NCBI RefSeq assembly: GCF_001591545.1
Contig: NZ_BCVC01000001.1
Span: 1,302,001-1,366,000, forward strand
Source: Lederbergia lenta NBRC 16444
GTDB taxonomy: Bacteria > Bacillota > Bacilli > Bacillales > Bacillaceae_C
Direction: 5' to 3'
Length of the DNA stretch: 64,000 bases
Shown: positions 1 to 8,046 of the stretch, one piece after another
Layout of the letters: the number at the start of each line of letters is the position of its first letter
Numbering within the stretch: the stretch's first letter is position 1
The notes under the pieces: generated by a model
Seen by the model: only the letters and a program-made list of their open reading frames with translations
Told to the model about the DNA's origin: nothing
Databases searched by the model: none
Program-made: the position numbers and the translations under genes

Positions 1-2
1 TT

Positions 3-227
3 GTCAAATGCTATATTGATTCGAATTATAGACGATTAGGAATTGGGACAGCGTTATTTAATAAAGCCTTGGGTTTCTGTTGTGATGTTGGGTATCAAAA
101 ACTTTATTTACATACTCATCCATTTCTACCTGGAGCAATCCCATTTTGGAAAGCTAAAGGTTTTGAAGATAGGTTAGCTGAAGAGGACCTCATTTGGAAT
201 ACTCTGCATATGGACATGAAATTATGA
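3..227 (+). CDS. GNAT acetyltransferase, C-terminal part
   Basis: An open frame enters from the left edge and stops at 227, giving the last 74 residues. It contains the acetyl-CoA loop of GNAT proteins (R-R-L-G-I-G-T-A-L) and the late signature A-I-P-F-W-K-A-K-G-F. The substrate cannot be told because the N-terminal half lies outside the window. The following gene is 600 bases away and belongs to another pathway. Confidence 0.75.
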   Translation, partial: VKCYIDSNYRRLGIGTALFNKALGFCCDVGYQKLYLHTHPFLPGAIPFWKAKGFEDRLAEEDLIWNTLHMDMKL

Positions 228-635
228 TCAAGAATAGTTATCACTTTTTTAAATAAAGTGTAAATATATTCATCTTCAAACAAGAAGTTCCTTAAATCAT
301 ATTCAAAACTTAAAATTGAGGGTGAAGTGAAATATACGGTAGAGAAACTTAGAAACAGAAAAAATTTTTACTCAGTGTGTTAACAAGAACAGGTATCTTA
401 AGATGCTGTCTTTGTTAATTATAAATTAAAAAGCTATTGACGTTTTTTCAATATTTGCCTATAATGCATATAATCTATTTAATAATTGAAGACATAAATG
501 AACAATCAGATATTAAGTACCGACCGGACAGCCGGAGATACTTCCTTTCTATAAGGGTGTATTTCCGGCTGTTTATTTATGTTCATTTGCAAATCGATTA
601 TTCAGTGTAGATATAATTGAATACAAATATTTTAT
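228..635. other. Intergenic region with one large hairpin
   Basis: No frame with a plausible ribosome binding site was seen. The only clear structure is the hairpin at 496-588 listed separately. The rest is AT-rich and probably holds the promoter of the SAM-riboswitch transcript. Confidence 0.5.
496..588. terminator. Long nested hairpin, possible terminator
   Basis: A 14-base arm at 528-541 (acagccggagatac) pairs with 559-572 (gtatttccggctgt) with one G-U pair. Outer arms aaatgaac (496-503) and gttcattt (581-588) extend it. The 3' side is T-rich but has no clean T-run, so termination is possible and not certain. Confidence 0.45.
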
Positions 636-790
636 TCTTATCAAGAGAGGTCGAGGGATTGGTCCAATGACGCCTCAGCAACCACCGTTATGCGGAAAGG
701 TGCTACATCCAACGAGTTGAAAATCAACTTGGAAGATAAGAAGAAATCCTATAAATTTTTAGGGTCTTCTTCTTGTCGAGGAAGGCTCTT
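636..790 (+). promoter_or_regulatory. SAM-I (S-box) riboswitch with terminator
   Basis: The leader carries the S-box hallmarks: cttatcaagagaggtcgagg at its start, then a gatgccscagcaacc-like stretch (gacgcctcagcaacc), then aaggtgctacatccaac. A terminator-like helix follows at about 738-774 (aagaagaaatcct against agggtcttcttctt) with a T-rich tail near 790. By the known mechanism, bound S-adenosylmethionine favours the terminator and shuts off metI, which starts 72 bases downstream. Confidence 0.93.
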
Positions 791-862
791 TTTGTTTAGC
801 TAAAAGCCCATAAGAGGAGACAAAGGGGCTTTCTATCAATTGTAGAAGGGAAGAAGGATAAT

Positions 863-1981
863 ATGATATATCAACAGGAAACATTATTAGCCCAAATAGG
901 AAATGAAAAACAGGAATCTGTAGGTGCGATCAATACGCCGTTATATTTGTCCACAGCTTTTCGTCATCAAGGAATTGGCATGAATAAAGGATATGATTAT
1001 AGTAGAACAGGAAACCCCACACGGGATGTACTTGAAAAGGCAATTGCCCAGCAGGAAAAAGGAGATCGGGGTTTCGCTTGCAGTTCCGGCATGAGTGCCA
1101 TCCAATTAGTGTTCTCATTATTTGAATATGGTGACCATATTATTGCTTCGCGCGATATATATGGAGGTTCCTATCGTTTATTTGAATGGTTAGAAAAAAA
1201 GTATAAGATTAGCTTTTCATATTGGCATGAGGAAACAGATGGAGAAATAGATCAACTAGTTCAAAGCAATACAAAGGCATTTTTTATAGAGACACCAACG
1301 AATCCACTAATGAAGGAAACAGATATAAGAAAGATAGCGAAAGTTGCTGAGAAACACCAGCTGTTACTTATAGTTGATAACACATTTTATACTCCATATA
1401 TACAAAGGCCAATAGAACTTGGTGCACATATTGTCATTCATAGTGCAACAAAGTATTTAGGTGGGCACAATGATTTGCTTGCCGGTCTTGTTGTCTCAAG
1501 TGAAAAAGAAATAAGCGATCAATTGTTTTTATTTCATAATGCAGTTGGGGCAGTTTTAGCACCATTTGACTGTTGGCTTTTAATAAGAGGAATGAAAACA
1601 CTCGCATTACGGATGAGACAACATGAAGAGAACGCACGGAAAATAACTAACTACTTACTAGAAAGTCCGTTTGTTGAGGAAGTTTTTTATCCAGGTAGAG
1701 GAGGAATGCTCAGTTTTAAAATTTTAAAAGAAGAATGGGTATCACCATTTTTAGAAACTATTCAGTTATTTACTTTTGCTGAAAGTTTAGGTGGGGTGGA
1801 AAGCCTAATCACCTATCCAACCACACAAACCCATGCAGATATTCCTGAAGAAATACGCAAAAAATATGGACTTTGTAATCGTCTTTTAAGGGTTTCAGTA
1901 GGGATTGAGCATACGGATGATTTAATCACTGATTTGGAAAATACATTTCAGAAATGTGAAAAGGGAGTAGCCATTAACTAA
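863..1981 (+). CDS. metI: Cystathionine gamma-synthase / O-acetylhomoserine thiolyase MetI
   Basis: A 372-residue PLP enzyme of the Cys/Met metabolism family, the usual length of MetI. It joins an acylated homoserine to cysteine or sulfide on the way to methionine in the cytoplasm. The PLP lysine lies in H-S-A-T-K-Y-L-G-G, and the family stretches F-I-E-T-P-T-N-P-L-M and Y-P-T-T-Q-T-H are present. The ATG follows a good site (agaaggata). The SAM riboswitch directly upstream fits methionine synthesis. In Bacillus subtilis metC follows metI; here the next gene is mug, so the second transsulfuration step must be encoded elsewhere or be bypassed by direct sulfhydrylation. Confidence 0.92.
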   Translation: MIYQQETLLAQIGNEKQESVGAINTPLYLSTAFRHQGIGMNKGYDYSRTGNPTRDVLEKAIAQQEKGDRGFACSSGMSAIQLVFSLFEYGDHIIASRDIYGGSYRLFEWLEKKYKISFSYWHEETDGEIDQLVQSNTKAFFIETPTNPLMKETDIRKIAKVAEKHQLLLIVDNTFYTPYIQRPIELGAHIVIHSATKYLGGHNDLLAGLVVSSEKEISDQLFLFHNAVGAVLAPFDCWLLIRGMKTLALRMRQHEENARKITNYLLESPFVEEVFYPGRGGMLSFKILKEEWVSPFLETIQLFTFAESLGGVESLITYPTTQTHADIPEEIRKKYGLCNRLLRVSVGIEHTDDLITDLENTFQKCEKGVAIN

Positions 1982-2127
1982 ATCGCTCCCATTTCTCGTG
2001 GGTTCAGTACAAGCAGGAACTCAATAAGTAGAATGGATGACATATCACTGACGCCCCCTATATAATAGAGATGAGCAGCTATTGAATGTAATGGTAGCTC
2101 ATTAACCCATATTACAGGAGGCTGAAT

Positions 2128-2220
2128 ATGTCGTACATTTATATAAAGAAAATGAGCGCATACGCTGATAATAAGCACCGATTCCCGAAAAATAACATAG
2201 GTTTTTTAATATTAAAATGA
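2128..2220 (+). CDS. Possible 30-residue leader peptide coupled to mug
   Basis: A short frame starts at an ATG with an excellent ribosome binding site (acaggaggctgaat) and stops at 2218-2220, overlapping the mug ATG (ATGA arrangement). It encodes 30 basic and aromatic residues beginning M-S-Y-I-Y-I-K-K and has no recognisable family. mug has no strong ribosome binding site of its own, so translation of this frame may feed ribosomes to mug. A small hairpin (atgagcagctatt / aatggtagctcat) lies just upstream. The function as a coupling leader is inference. Confidence 0.45.
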   Translation: MSYIYIKKMSAYADNKHRFPKNNIGFLILK

Positions 2221-2735
2221 ATACATTAAAAGAAATTCCAGATCATATAACTGAATATTTAGATGTATTATTTGTAGGGTTTAACCCAAGCATTCGTTCT
2301 AGTGAAACTGGGCATCATTATGCGAATCCAACAAACCGTTTTTGGACAATTTTACATAAAGCAGGGATTACAGATAGGAAGTACCATCCCTCAGAGGATA
2401 GTAAACTACTAGACCTTGGCTATGGTTTCACAAATATTGTCCCACGACCAACGAAAAATGCGCAAGAAATTACAAAGGATGAATATCGCATAGGAAAAGA
2501 GCAATTGAAATTAAAAATCTCCTTCTCTAAACCAAAAATTGTTTGTTTTGTCGGAAAAGGAGTGTATCAGCAATTTAGTGGAATAAAGAATATCCCATGG
2601 GGAAAACAACAAAAATCGATCGTACCTGGAACGCTAGACTTTGTGGCACCTTCAACAAGTGGACTTGTTAGAATGAAAATAGATGAAATAACCGAGATTT
2701 ATAGTGAATTACCAAAACTTATTTCTACTTTGTAA
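2217..2735 (+). CDS. mug: G/U mismatch-specific uracil-DNA glycosylase (Mug/TDG family)
   Basis: 172 residues, normal for Mug. It should excise uracil or thymine opposite guanine in DNA as the first step of base-excision repair. Residues 18-30 hold the family motif G-F-N-P-S, followed by G-H-H-Y-A-N-P-T-N-R-F-W; the later stretch V-A-P-S-T-S-G matches the loop that intercalates into DNA. The start overlaps the stop of the 30-residue frame, suggesting translational coupling. No other repair gene is adjacent. Confidence 0.85.
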   Translation: MNTLKEIPDHITEYLDVLFVGFNPSIRSSETGHHYANPTNRFWTILHKAGITDRKYHPSEDSKLLDLGYGFTNIVPRPTKNAQEITKDEYRIGKEQLKLKISFSKPKIVCFVGKGVYQQFSGIKNIPWGKQQKSIVPGTLDFVAPSTSGLVRMKIDEITEIYSELPKLISTL

Positions 2736-2774
2736 GTGATTACGTCCTTCATGTTAGATTGATAGGAGGAATAA

Positions 2775-2952
2775 ATGACTAACTTAAATACTGGTGATAT
2801 TATTTTTGTGGTGTTATTTTTTGTTTTCTTGGCGTTATTCATTAGAAACTGGTCAAACAAAGGGAAAAGCTACAGAAAACACGGATATTGAACGTAAGTT
2901 GGATGAGATAATAGATTTATTAGAGAAAAAGGATAGGGATAAAATGGAATGA
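2775..2952 (+). pseudogene. DUF4083-type small membrane protein, frameshifted
   Basis: The ATG at 2775 follows a strong site (ataggaggaata). The first frame gives one membrane helix (residues 8-23) and stops at 2891 after 38 codons. The frame one base over continues as T-D-I-E-R-K-L-D-E-I-I-D-L-L-E-K to a stop at 2952. Together they make the usual DUF4083 layout of one membrane helix plus a short acidic coiled tail. The shift lies at about 2862-2870 in an A/G-rich run (aaagggaaaagc), where one base appears inserted. It could be a real lesion, a sequencing error, or, less likely, recoding. Confidence 0.6.
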
Positions 2953-3009
2953 AGAAAGATTAGCGTAACAGAAACAACTTGTTTTTAACTTGTGTGCATT
3001 ACAAAAATC

Positions 3010-3054
3010 AAAATCAATTTCTTTGTGATATACTTACAAAGGAATTGATTTTTT
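3010..3054. terminator. Bidirectional-looking intrinsic terminator
   Basis: A 17-base arm (3010-3026) pairs with 3036-3052 with a single mismatch, has an A-run on the left and ends in a T-run. It separates the DUF4083 remnant from desK. Confidence 0.8.
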
Positions 3055-3076
3055 CTTAAGTAAATGAGGTAGCTAT

Positions 3077-4201
3077 ATGCGTAAATGGAATCTAAAATAT
3101 TTAAAAAGCTCTGGAATTACTCCTTATATATGGAGTGTTTTTAGCATTTTACCGTTTTATTTTATCTTTCAATCTTCTTCAACCATTGCAATTATTGTTG
3201 GGCTCGTTCTAACTATCTGTTTTTTCATTTCTTTCCGATTTGCTTTCGCTTCAACAAGATGGCCTGTCTATTTATGGACAGGTATATTGATTGCGATTTC
3301 AATTACAATGACGATCATTTTTCAATTTGTTTATTTTTCCTTTTATATTGCGTATTATAATGGAAATATCAAAAATCGAGCGGCTTTCTTAACGTTATAT
3401 ATTATTCATTTGGTTTTTACGACACTTTCCATAAATTATCTTGTATTGTTGCAAAGTGATCTATTTTTACAACAATTACCCTTTATTATTATCGTGTGGA
3501 TCGGCGTTATTTTACTACCATTTAATCTGTATAATCGAAAAAAGCAAGATCGTCTAGAAGAACAGTTAGAACATGCAAATATTAAAATTTCGGAATTAGT
3601 GAAACAAGAAGAGCGACAAAGAATCGCAAGGGATTTGCACGATACATTAGGTCAAAAACTCTCCCTCATTGGCTTGAAAAGTGATTTGGCACGAAAGTTA
3701 ATTTACAAAGATCCAGAACAAGCAAAAAGTGAATTAAAAGATGTTCAACAAACTGCTAGAACAGCTTTAAATGAAGTGAGGAAAATGGTATCGCAAATGC
3801 GAGGAATTAGATTAAAAGAAGAAATTATTCGTGTAAGGCAAATACTTAAGGCGGCACAAATTGAGTTTCGAGGCGAGCGAGAAATACATACGAGCAATAT
3901 ATCTTTATTTCTAGAAAATCTTTTAAGTATGTGTATGAAAGAGGCAGTGACAAATGTCGTTAAACATAGTCAAGCGACATTTTGCCAAGTGACAGTCGAG
4001 CAGACAAAGAATGAAATTTGTATTACTGTTACAGATGATGGGGTTGGCATCACTGAAAATGATGGGCCTGTAGAAGGCAGTGGATTAGCAGGGATAAAAG
4101 AAAGACTCGAATTTGTGAATGGTAACCTCGATATCGTTGTAAACAATGGAACTACCATTATGATGAGGGTACCGAGTGTTGTAAAGGAGGAACAAAATTG
4201 A
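3077..4201 (+). CDS. desK: Membrane thermosensor histidine kinase DesK
   Basis: 374 residues with about five N-terminal membrane helices (to about 150), a dimerisation and phosphotransfer helix, and a HATPase domain. The phospho-acceptor His188 sits in A-R-D-L-H-D-T-L-G-Q-K, and this whole region closely matches Bacillus subtilis DesK, whose acceptor is also His188. The N-box (E-A-V-T-N-V-V-K-H) and G-box (D-D-G-V-G-I) are intact. DesK senses membrane order in the cold and phosphorylates DesR to induce the desaturase gene. It overlaps desR by four bases. In B. subtilis des lies directly upstream; here des is about 23 kb away. Confidence 0.93.
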   Translation: MRKWNLKYLKSSGITPYIWSVFSILPFYFIFQSSSTIAIIVGLVLTICFFISFRFAFASTRWPVYLWTGILIAISITMTIIFQFVYFSFYIAYYNGNIKNRAAFLTLYIIHLVFTTLSINYLVLLQSDLFLQQLPFIIIVWIGVILLPFNLYNRKKQDRLEEQLEHANIKISELVKQEERQRIARDLHDTLGQKLSLIGLKSDLARKLIYKDPEQAKSELKDVQQTARTALNEVRKMVSQMRGIRLKEEIIRVRQILKAAQIEFRGEREIHTSNISLFLENLLSMCMKEAVTNVVKHSQATFCQVTVEQTKNEICITVTDDGVGITENDGPVEGSGLAGIKERLEFVNGNLDIVVNNGTTIMMRVPSVVKEEQN

Positions 4202-4797
4202 TTCGAATTGTCATTGCTGAGGATCAGCAAATGATGTTAGGTGCGTTAGGCTCACTACTTAATTTGGAAGATGATATAGAGGTTGTTGGACAGGCTAGCA
4301 ACGGAAAAGAAGCTGTATCTCTTGTCAATAAATATCAACCTGACATTTGTATTATGGATATTGAAATGCCAGAAAAAAGTGGACTTGAAGCTGCTGAAGA
4401 ATTAAAAAGAAGCGATTGTAAGGTCATTATTTTAACAACATTTGCTCGTTCAGGTTATTTTCAGAGAGCGATTAAAGCAGGTGTAAGAGCATATCTACTT
4501 AAAGATAGTCCAAGTGATGAATTAGCCAACACGATTCGTAGTGTAATGGCGGGCAGGCGTATTTATGCTCCAGAATTGATGGATGACGTGTACAGTGAGG
4601 AAAATCCTTTGACAGAGAGGGAAAGAGCTGTGCTTGAACTAATAGCTGATGGGAAAAACACTAAAGAAATTGCTACTCAACTTAATATTAAAGCTGGAAC
4701 GGTTCGGAACTATATTTCTCAAATAATGGATAAGTTACATGTTACGAATCGGATTGAAGCTATTACACAATCTAGAAAAAAAGGTTGGTTTAAATAA
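4198..4797 (+). CDS. desR: Response regulator DesR
   Basis: 199 residues: receiver domain (1-120) with acidic pair Glu8/Asp9, phospho-acceptor Asp54, Thr80 and Lys102, then a LuxR/NarL helix-turn-helix (about 135-199). It starts with TTG at 4198, overlapping the desK stop (TTGA) behind aaaggagg, so the two are translationally coupled. Phosphorylated DesR activates des; two TCAT/ATGA boxes before des at 27069-27101 are the probable target. A decayed paralog of this gene lies at 28302-28877. Confidence 0.92.
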   Translation: MIRIVIAEDQQMMLGALGSLLNLEDDIEVVGQASNGKEAVSLVNKYQPDICIMDIEMPEKSGLEAAEELKRSDCKVIILTTFARSGYFQRAIKAGVRAYLLKDSPSDELANTIRSVMAGRRIYAPELMDDVYSEENPLTERERAVLELIADGKNTKEIATQLNIKAGTVRNYISQIMDKLHVTNRIEAITQSRKKGWFK

Positions 4798-4800
4798 GCA

Positions 4801-4838
4801 AAAACACCAAGGAGGAACTTTCAACTTGGTGTTTTTGT
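4801..4838 (+). terminator. Intrinsic terminator after desKR
   Basis: Arms aaaaacaccaag and cttggtgttttt followed by a T-rich tail directly after the desR stop. Confidence 0.85.
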
Positions 4839-4926
4839 ATTAGAAGTTTAGAATTATTACATATTTTCAACTACAAAAATAGCTGATTTTTTACTATGGA
4901 GCATTTAGATTAACTCTTCGCTACGT

Positions 4927-5232
4927 TCATTGTATTTGTCGTTTATTCATTTCTTCATTCACTATAAACGCAAGATCATCGTTTCCAAATAGAGATAAAA
5001 CACCTAATAATGTTTCATCAGCGATTGCTCCAGCTTCCGCTTTTGGGACAGTCAGTTCAAGTGCTTCTCGTAGTGCTGGATTGGAGCCTTGATCAGGATG
5101 TGCGCGTAAATATATTGCTTCCGGATCCAGCTCATTGTTAATACACCACTGAGCGAAGACAAGAATCATCATATTTTCTTCTTGTCGATAGTTTTCAATT
5201 ATTTTATCTTCTAACATTTTATGATCCATCAT
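4927..5232 (-). CDS. Conserved small helical protein of unknown function
   Basis: 101 residues from the ATG at 5232, chosen because aaaggagag lies seven bases before it on the minus strand; a longer open frame to 5373 lacks such a site. The protein is acidic and helical, containing M-M-I-L-V-F-A-Q-W-C near residue 25 and ending in E-E-M-N-K-R. No domain was recognised. It converges with desR and is followed upstream by a dispersed repeat. Confidence 0.6.
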   Translation of the reverse strand: MMDHKMLEDKIIENYRQEENMMILVFAQWCINNELDPEAIYLRAHPDQGSNPALREALELTVPKAEAGAIADETLLGVLSLFGNDDLAFIVNEEMNKRQIQ

Positions 5233-5370
5233 TAACTCTCCTTTTATACAGCCTAACCTCATTATAATATAAATATCATCACAAAAGTTTGTATCAATAA
5301 GAAGAAGTTTGTATCTTTCGGCATGAAGTTGGTTCATAATGGGAAAATAGTATATATCAGAACAAAAGTG

Positions 5371-5518
5371 CAAGCGTCTTGGTCATCGACGAACAGAGTG
5401 GAGGAACTTCTGTACGAGATAAAGGAAATCACGATAAGCCCAAAGGCGAATCGATGTTGACTAATCGTAGGGAGAAGTTCTGAAGTCTGCTAGTCGATAG
5501 GCGTTGGAGCTAGACTCT
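5371..5518. repeat. Dispersed intergenic repeat, copy A
   Basis: The block reading cgagataaagga...cgatgttgact...atcgtaggga...gctagt...gagctagac recurs at 5955-6060 in the same orientation and order with scattered differences. It contains several short inverted repeats and no coding frame. The two copies flank the DUF1292 gene. The family resembles intergenic repeats of halotolerant Bacillaceae, which I state from memory only. Confidence 0.65.
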
Positions 5519-5565
5519 CTGAAAAAACTTATGCTTTCTATTTAAATTAAAAAGGAGTCGATCAC

Positions 5566-5841
5566 ATGGAAAAAATCGAAGTAGGCGAGATATTCACAAT
5601 TAGTGAAGATGAAGAACAAGAACATGAAGTAGAGGTATTAGCAACGACTGCAATGGATGGAACAGAATATGCAGCCGTTAGCTTTGTTGAAGACCTGCAA
5701 CAGGAAAATGATGAAGAAATTGATGTATTCTTTCTCAAAGTAGATCAAGAGGGAGACTTAGCAGCCATTGAAAGCGACGAAGAATTCGAAAAAGTTACCG
5801 CAGCCTTTGAAGAAATGCTAGTCGACGAAGAAATCAATTAA
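5566..5841 (+). CDS. DUF1292 family small acidic protein
   Basis: 91 residues, very rich in Glu and Asp, with the pattern of the DUF1292 (YrzB-like) family: an N-terminal beta-rich part ending in Y-A-A-V-S-F and a C-terminal I-E-S-D-E-E-F-E-K-V acidic helix. The biochemical role of the family is unknown. The ATG follows aaaaggag. It stands alone between two dispersed repeats, and its stop codon overlaps the first base pairs of the 17-base direct repeat that bounds copy B. Most Bacillaceae carry yrzB beside yrrK; this stand-alone gene is likely a second member of the family. Confidence 0.75.
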   Translation: MEKIEVGEIFTISEDEEQEHEVEVLATTAMDGTEYAAVSFVEDLQQENDEEIDVFFLKVDQEGDLAAIESDEEFEKVTAAFEEMLVDEEIN

Positions 5842-6078
5842 CATAGAAAAGCGAAAAGTCCTAGTTAGCTACGTACAAACTAGGCCCGCATGACGCGGGT
5901 CCCTCGACGTTGCCACAGGACGTGGCGACTTTAGTTGAGGAACCTTATTACTTATTAATACGAGATAAAGGAAACACGGTAAGCCTAAAGGGCGAGTCGA
6001 TGTTGACTTATCGTAGGAAGCATCCCGAAGTTTGCTAGTTCCTGAGCTTCTGTAGCTAGACAACATAGAAAAGCGAAA
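5840..6078. repeat. Dispersed intergenic repeat, copy B, bounded by 17-bp direct repeats
   Basis: The motif aacatagaaaagcgaaa occurs exactly at 5840-5856 and 6062-6078, bracketing the element. Inside are hairpins (cccgcatgacgcggg; gttgccac...gtggcgac) and the core shared with copy A. A related end (gctagactacatagaaaag) appears near 16915. The exact flanking repeats could be target duplications or terminal repeats of the element. Confidence 0.65.
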
Positions 6079-6089
6079 GACGTTAAGGA

Positions 6090-6134
6090 GTCAAGCCGGC
6101 AAGAAGGTGGATTTAACCTTCTTGCCGGCTTGAC
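6090..6134. terminator. Perfect 18-bp stem-loop
   Basis: Arm gtcaagccggcaagaagg (6090-6107) pairs without mismatch with 6117-6134 around a nine-base loop. The 3' side (ctgttatcttt) is only mildly T-rich. It insulates the thiamin operon promoter from upstream transcription. Confidence 0.65.
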
Positions 6135-6175
6135 CTGTTATCTTTCACATTTTTTGAAATAATACTATATTTTAC

Positions 6176-6203
6176 TTGCATTAATAAATATACATGCTAT
6201 GAT
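6176..6203 (+). promoter_or_regulatory. Sigma-A-like promoter of the thiamin operon
   Basis: TTGCAT and TATGAT separated by 16 bases, 15-20 bases ahead of the first TPP aptamer. Confidence 0.6.
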
Positions 6204-6218
6204 ATGTATGAATATTCA

Positions 6219-6378
6219 CACTAGGGGTGTCTTAATAAGACTGAGATTGAACGGCCGTTCTAAACCCTTTGAACCTGATCTGGTTAATACTGGCGTAGGG
6301 AAGTGGTAAAAGGTTGAACAACGATTGTTAATGATCAACCCCCCACTTAAAATTTATTTTAGTGGGGGTTATTTTATT
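6219..6378 (+). promoter_or_regulatory. TPP (THI-box) riboswitch 1 with its own terminator
   Basis: The aptamer has ctaggggtg, actgaga, ccctttgaacctgatctggtt and gcgtagggaagt in THI-box order. A terminator follows at 6337-6378 (aaccccccact / agtgggggtt plus T-run). High thiamin pyrophosphate should terminate transcription here. Confidence 0.95.
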
Positions 6379-6404
6379 TAAATTGAATATGAAATCTATT
6401 ATCT

Positions 6405-6547
6405 ACTAGGGGCGCCTTATGGCTGAGAAGTAACCCTTTGAACCTGATCTAGTTTGTACTAGCGTAGGGAAGTAGTTTGGATGAATGACGAGTTTTGATT
6501 CGTATTCACTAAACCACTTTCCGAACGAGAAAAGTGGTTTTTTTACG
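6405..6547 (+). promoter_or_regulatory. TPP (THI-box) riboswitch 2 with its own terminator
   Basis: A second full aptamer (ctaggggcgcc, ctgaga, ccctttgaacctgatctagtt, gcgtagggaagt) starts 27 bases after the first terminator. Its terminator is at 6511-6547 (aaaccactttc / gaaaagtggttt plus T-run). The two switches act in series on tenA. Confidence 0.95.
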
Positions 6548-6579
6548 TTTTAATTATATTTCAAACAGGGGGAATAAAG

Positions 6580-7269
6580 ATGACACTTATTAAAACAAAA
6601 AAATTCACTGATAGATTATTTGAAAATGTACAACCTATTTGGGAAAAAAATCATCATCATCCATTCGTACAAGAGATTGGAAAAGGCACTTTAAATAGAG
6701 AAAAGTTTATTTATTATATGAAACAAGATTATGTTTATTTAATTGATTATTCTAAGCTTTTTGCTGTAGGGGTATTGAAAGCGCAAGATTTACAAACGAT
6801 GGAAAGGTTTTCGCAAATCTTACATGAGACATTGCATTTTGAAATGGAATTGCATCGGAAATTCGCAGAAGAATTCGGTATTACACGGGAAGAACTTGCT
6901 GCAACAAAGCCAACTCCAGTCAATATTGCTTATACAAGATATATGTTAAATGTGGCGCAAAACGGTAGTTTGGCGGAGGTTGTAGCTTGTTTGCTCCCAT
7001 GTGCATGGGATTATTGGGAGATTGGTAAATTATTGAGAAAACAATATGGCAATCAAATCGAAACAAATCCTTATGCAAAATGGATAGAAACATACGATTC
7101 CGAAACATTTGGCGATGGGGCTAAATGGTTAATTAAACTGATGGATCAGCTTGCGGAAGGAAAACCAGAACGAGAGCTTGCTGTCCTGGAGGAACATTTC
7201 CAAATGACTTCTAAATATGAATATTTATTTTGGGATATGAATTATCACAAGCAAGATTGGCCGATTTAA
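6580..7269 (+). CDS. tenA: Thiaminase II / aminopyrimidine aminohydrolase TenA
   Basis: 229 residues, normal for TenA. It hydrolyses aminopyrimidine breakdown products of thiamin to hydroxymethylpyrimidine (HMP), salvaging the pyrimidine half. The nucleophile is Cys141 in L-L-P-C-A-W-D-Y-W, and the late T-S-K-Y-E-Y-L-F-W segment carries the catalytic Glu. The ATG follows a strong cagggggaataa site. It is the first gene behind two TPP riboswitches and precedes the pyrimidine transporter thiZXY, the same association described for Bacillus halodurans. Confidence 0.93.
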   Translation: MTLIKTKKFTDRLFENVQPIWEKNHHHPFVQEIGKGTLNREKFIYYMKQDYVYLIDYSKLFAVGVLKAQDLQTMERFSQILHETLHFEMELHRKFAEEFGITREELAATKPTPVNIAYTRYMLNVAQNGSLAEVVACLLPCAWDYWEIGKLLRKQYGNQIETNPYAKWIETYDSETFGDGAKWLIKLMDQLAEGKPERELAVLEEHFQMTSKYEYLFWDMNYHKQDWPI

Positions 7270-7287
7270 GTGTAAGCAGGTGAAAAG

Positions 7288-8046
7288 ATGACACTCCTAT
7301 TAAAGAATGTTTCCTACTCATATACAAATAAAGCGAAACAAAAACACAAAGTAATATCTGAATTAAATTTAACGGTAAATAAAGGTGAATTTGTTACATT
7401 AATTGGAAAAAGCGGAACCGGTAAAAGTACCATTTTAAAGTTAATCACTGGTCTATTAACGCAAGATGAAGGAGAAATAGGTATAAATGGTCAAGCAATC
7501 TCGCTGGGGGATGTTGGTTACATGCCCCAGCGGGATCTCCTGCTCCCTTGGCGAACCATTATCGATAACATTATGCTTGGTACTGAAATTCAAAAAAATA
7601 CTCACGTTACACTGGAAGAAGTGAGGACTTGGCTTGATCGTGTTGGCTTACTCGCTTATGAAAATGCCCTTCCTAATCAATTATCTGGAGGAATGAGGCA
7701 ACGCGCAGCTTTTTTGCGCGCAATGTTAACTGGTAAAGATGTGATGTTGTTGGATGAACCATTTGGTGCGCTTGATGCATTAACGAAAAAAGAAATGCAA
7801 ACATGGCTATTATCGATATGGCAAGAGCTAGATAAAACGATCCTTTTTATTACGCACGATTTGGAAGAAGCTTGTTTTTTAAGTGATCGGATTATTTTAT
7901 TACATCCACATAAATCATTAGAAGAAATACTAGTAGAATTGCCACGGCCTCGAGCAAAAGAGTTGCTGTATTCATCAGCACTTATATCGCTACGACAGGA
8001 ATTGGAGAAAAAGATTGCCTATGATACATGTGAAAAATTGGTTTAG
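7288..8046 (+). CDS. thiZ: Thiamin-precursor ABC transporter ATP-binding protein
   Basis: 252 residues with Walker A G-K-S-G-T-G-K-S-T, the Q-loop M-P-Q-R, signature L-S-G-G-M-R-Q-R and Walker B M-L-L-D-E-P-F-G-A-L-D. It powers uptake with the overlapping permease thiX and lipoprotein thiY. Placed after tenA in a TPP-controlled operon, the likely substrate is a formyl-aminopyrimidine thiamin fragment, as shown for B. halodurans ThiXYZ; the family also resembles SsuB/TauB. Confidence 0.88.
   Translation: MTLLLKNVSYSYTNKAKQKHKVISELNLTVNKGEFVTLIGKSGTGKSTILKLITGLLTQDEGEIGINGQAISLGDVGYMPQRDLLLPWRTIIDNIMLGTEIQKNTHVTLEEVRTWLDRVGLLAYENALPNQLSGGMRQRAAFLRAMLTGKDVMLLDEPFGALDALTKKEMQTWLLSIWQELDKTILFITHDLEEACFLSDRIILLHPHKSLEEILVELPRPRAKELLYSSALISLRQELEKKIAYDTCEKLV

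Noticed and set aside
1978-2178. 66-codon minus-strand frame after metI
   Set aside because: It has no ribosome binding site and overlaps the better-supported short plus-strand frame before mug.
4072-4176. Opposite-strand frames inside desK and many other genes
   Set aside because: They are open only because of the base composition of the true genes and have no binding sites or family features.
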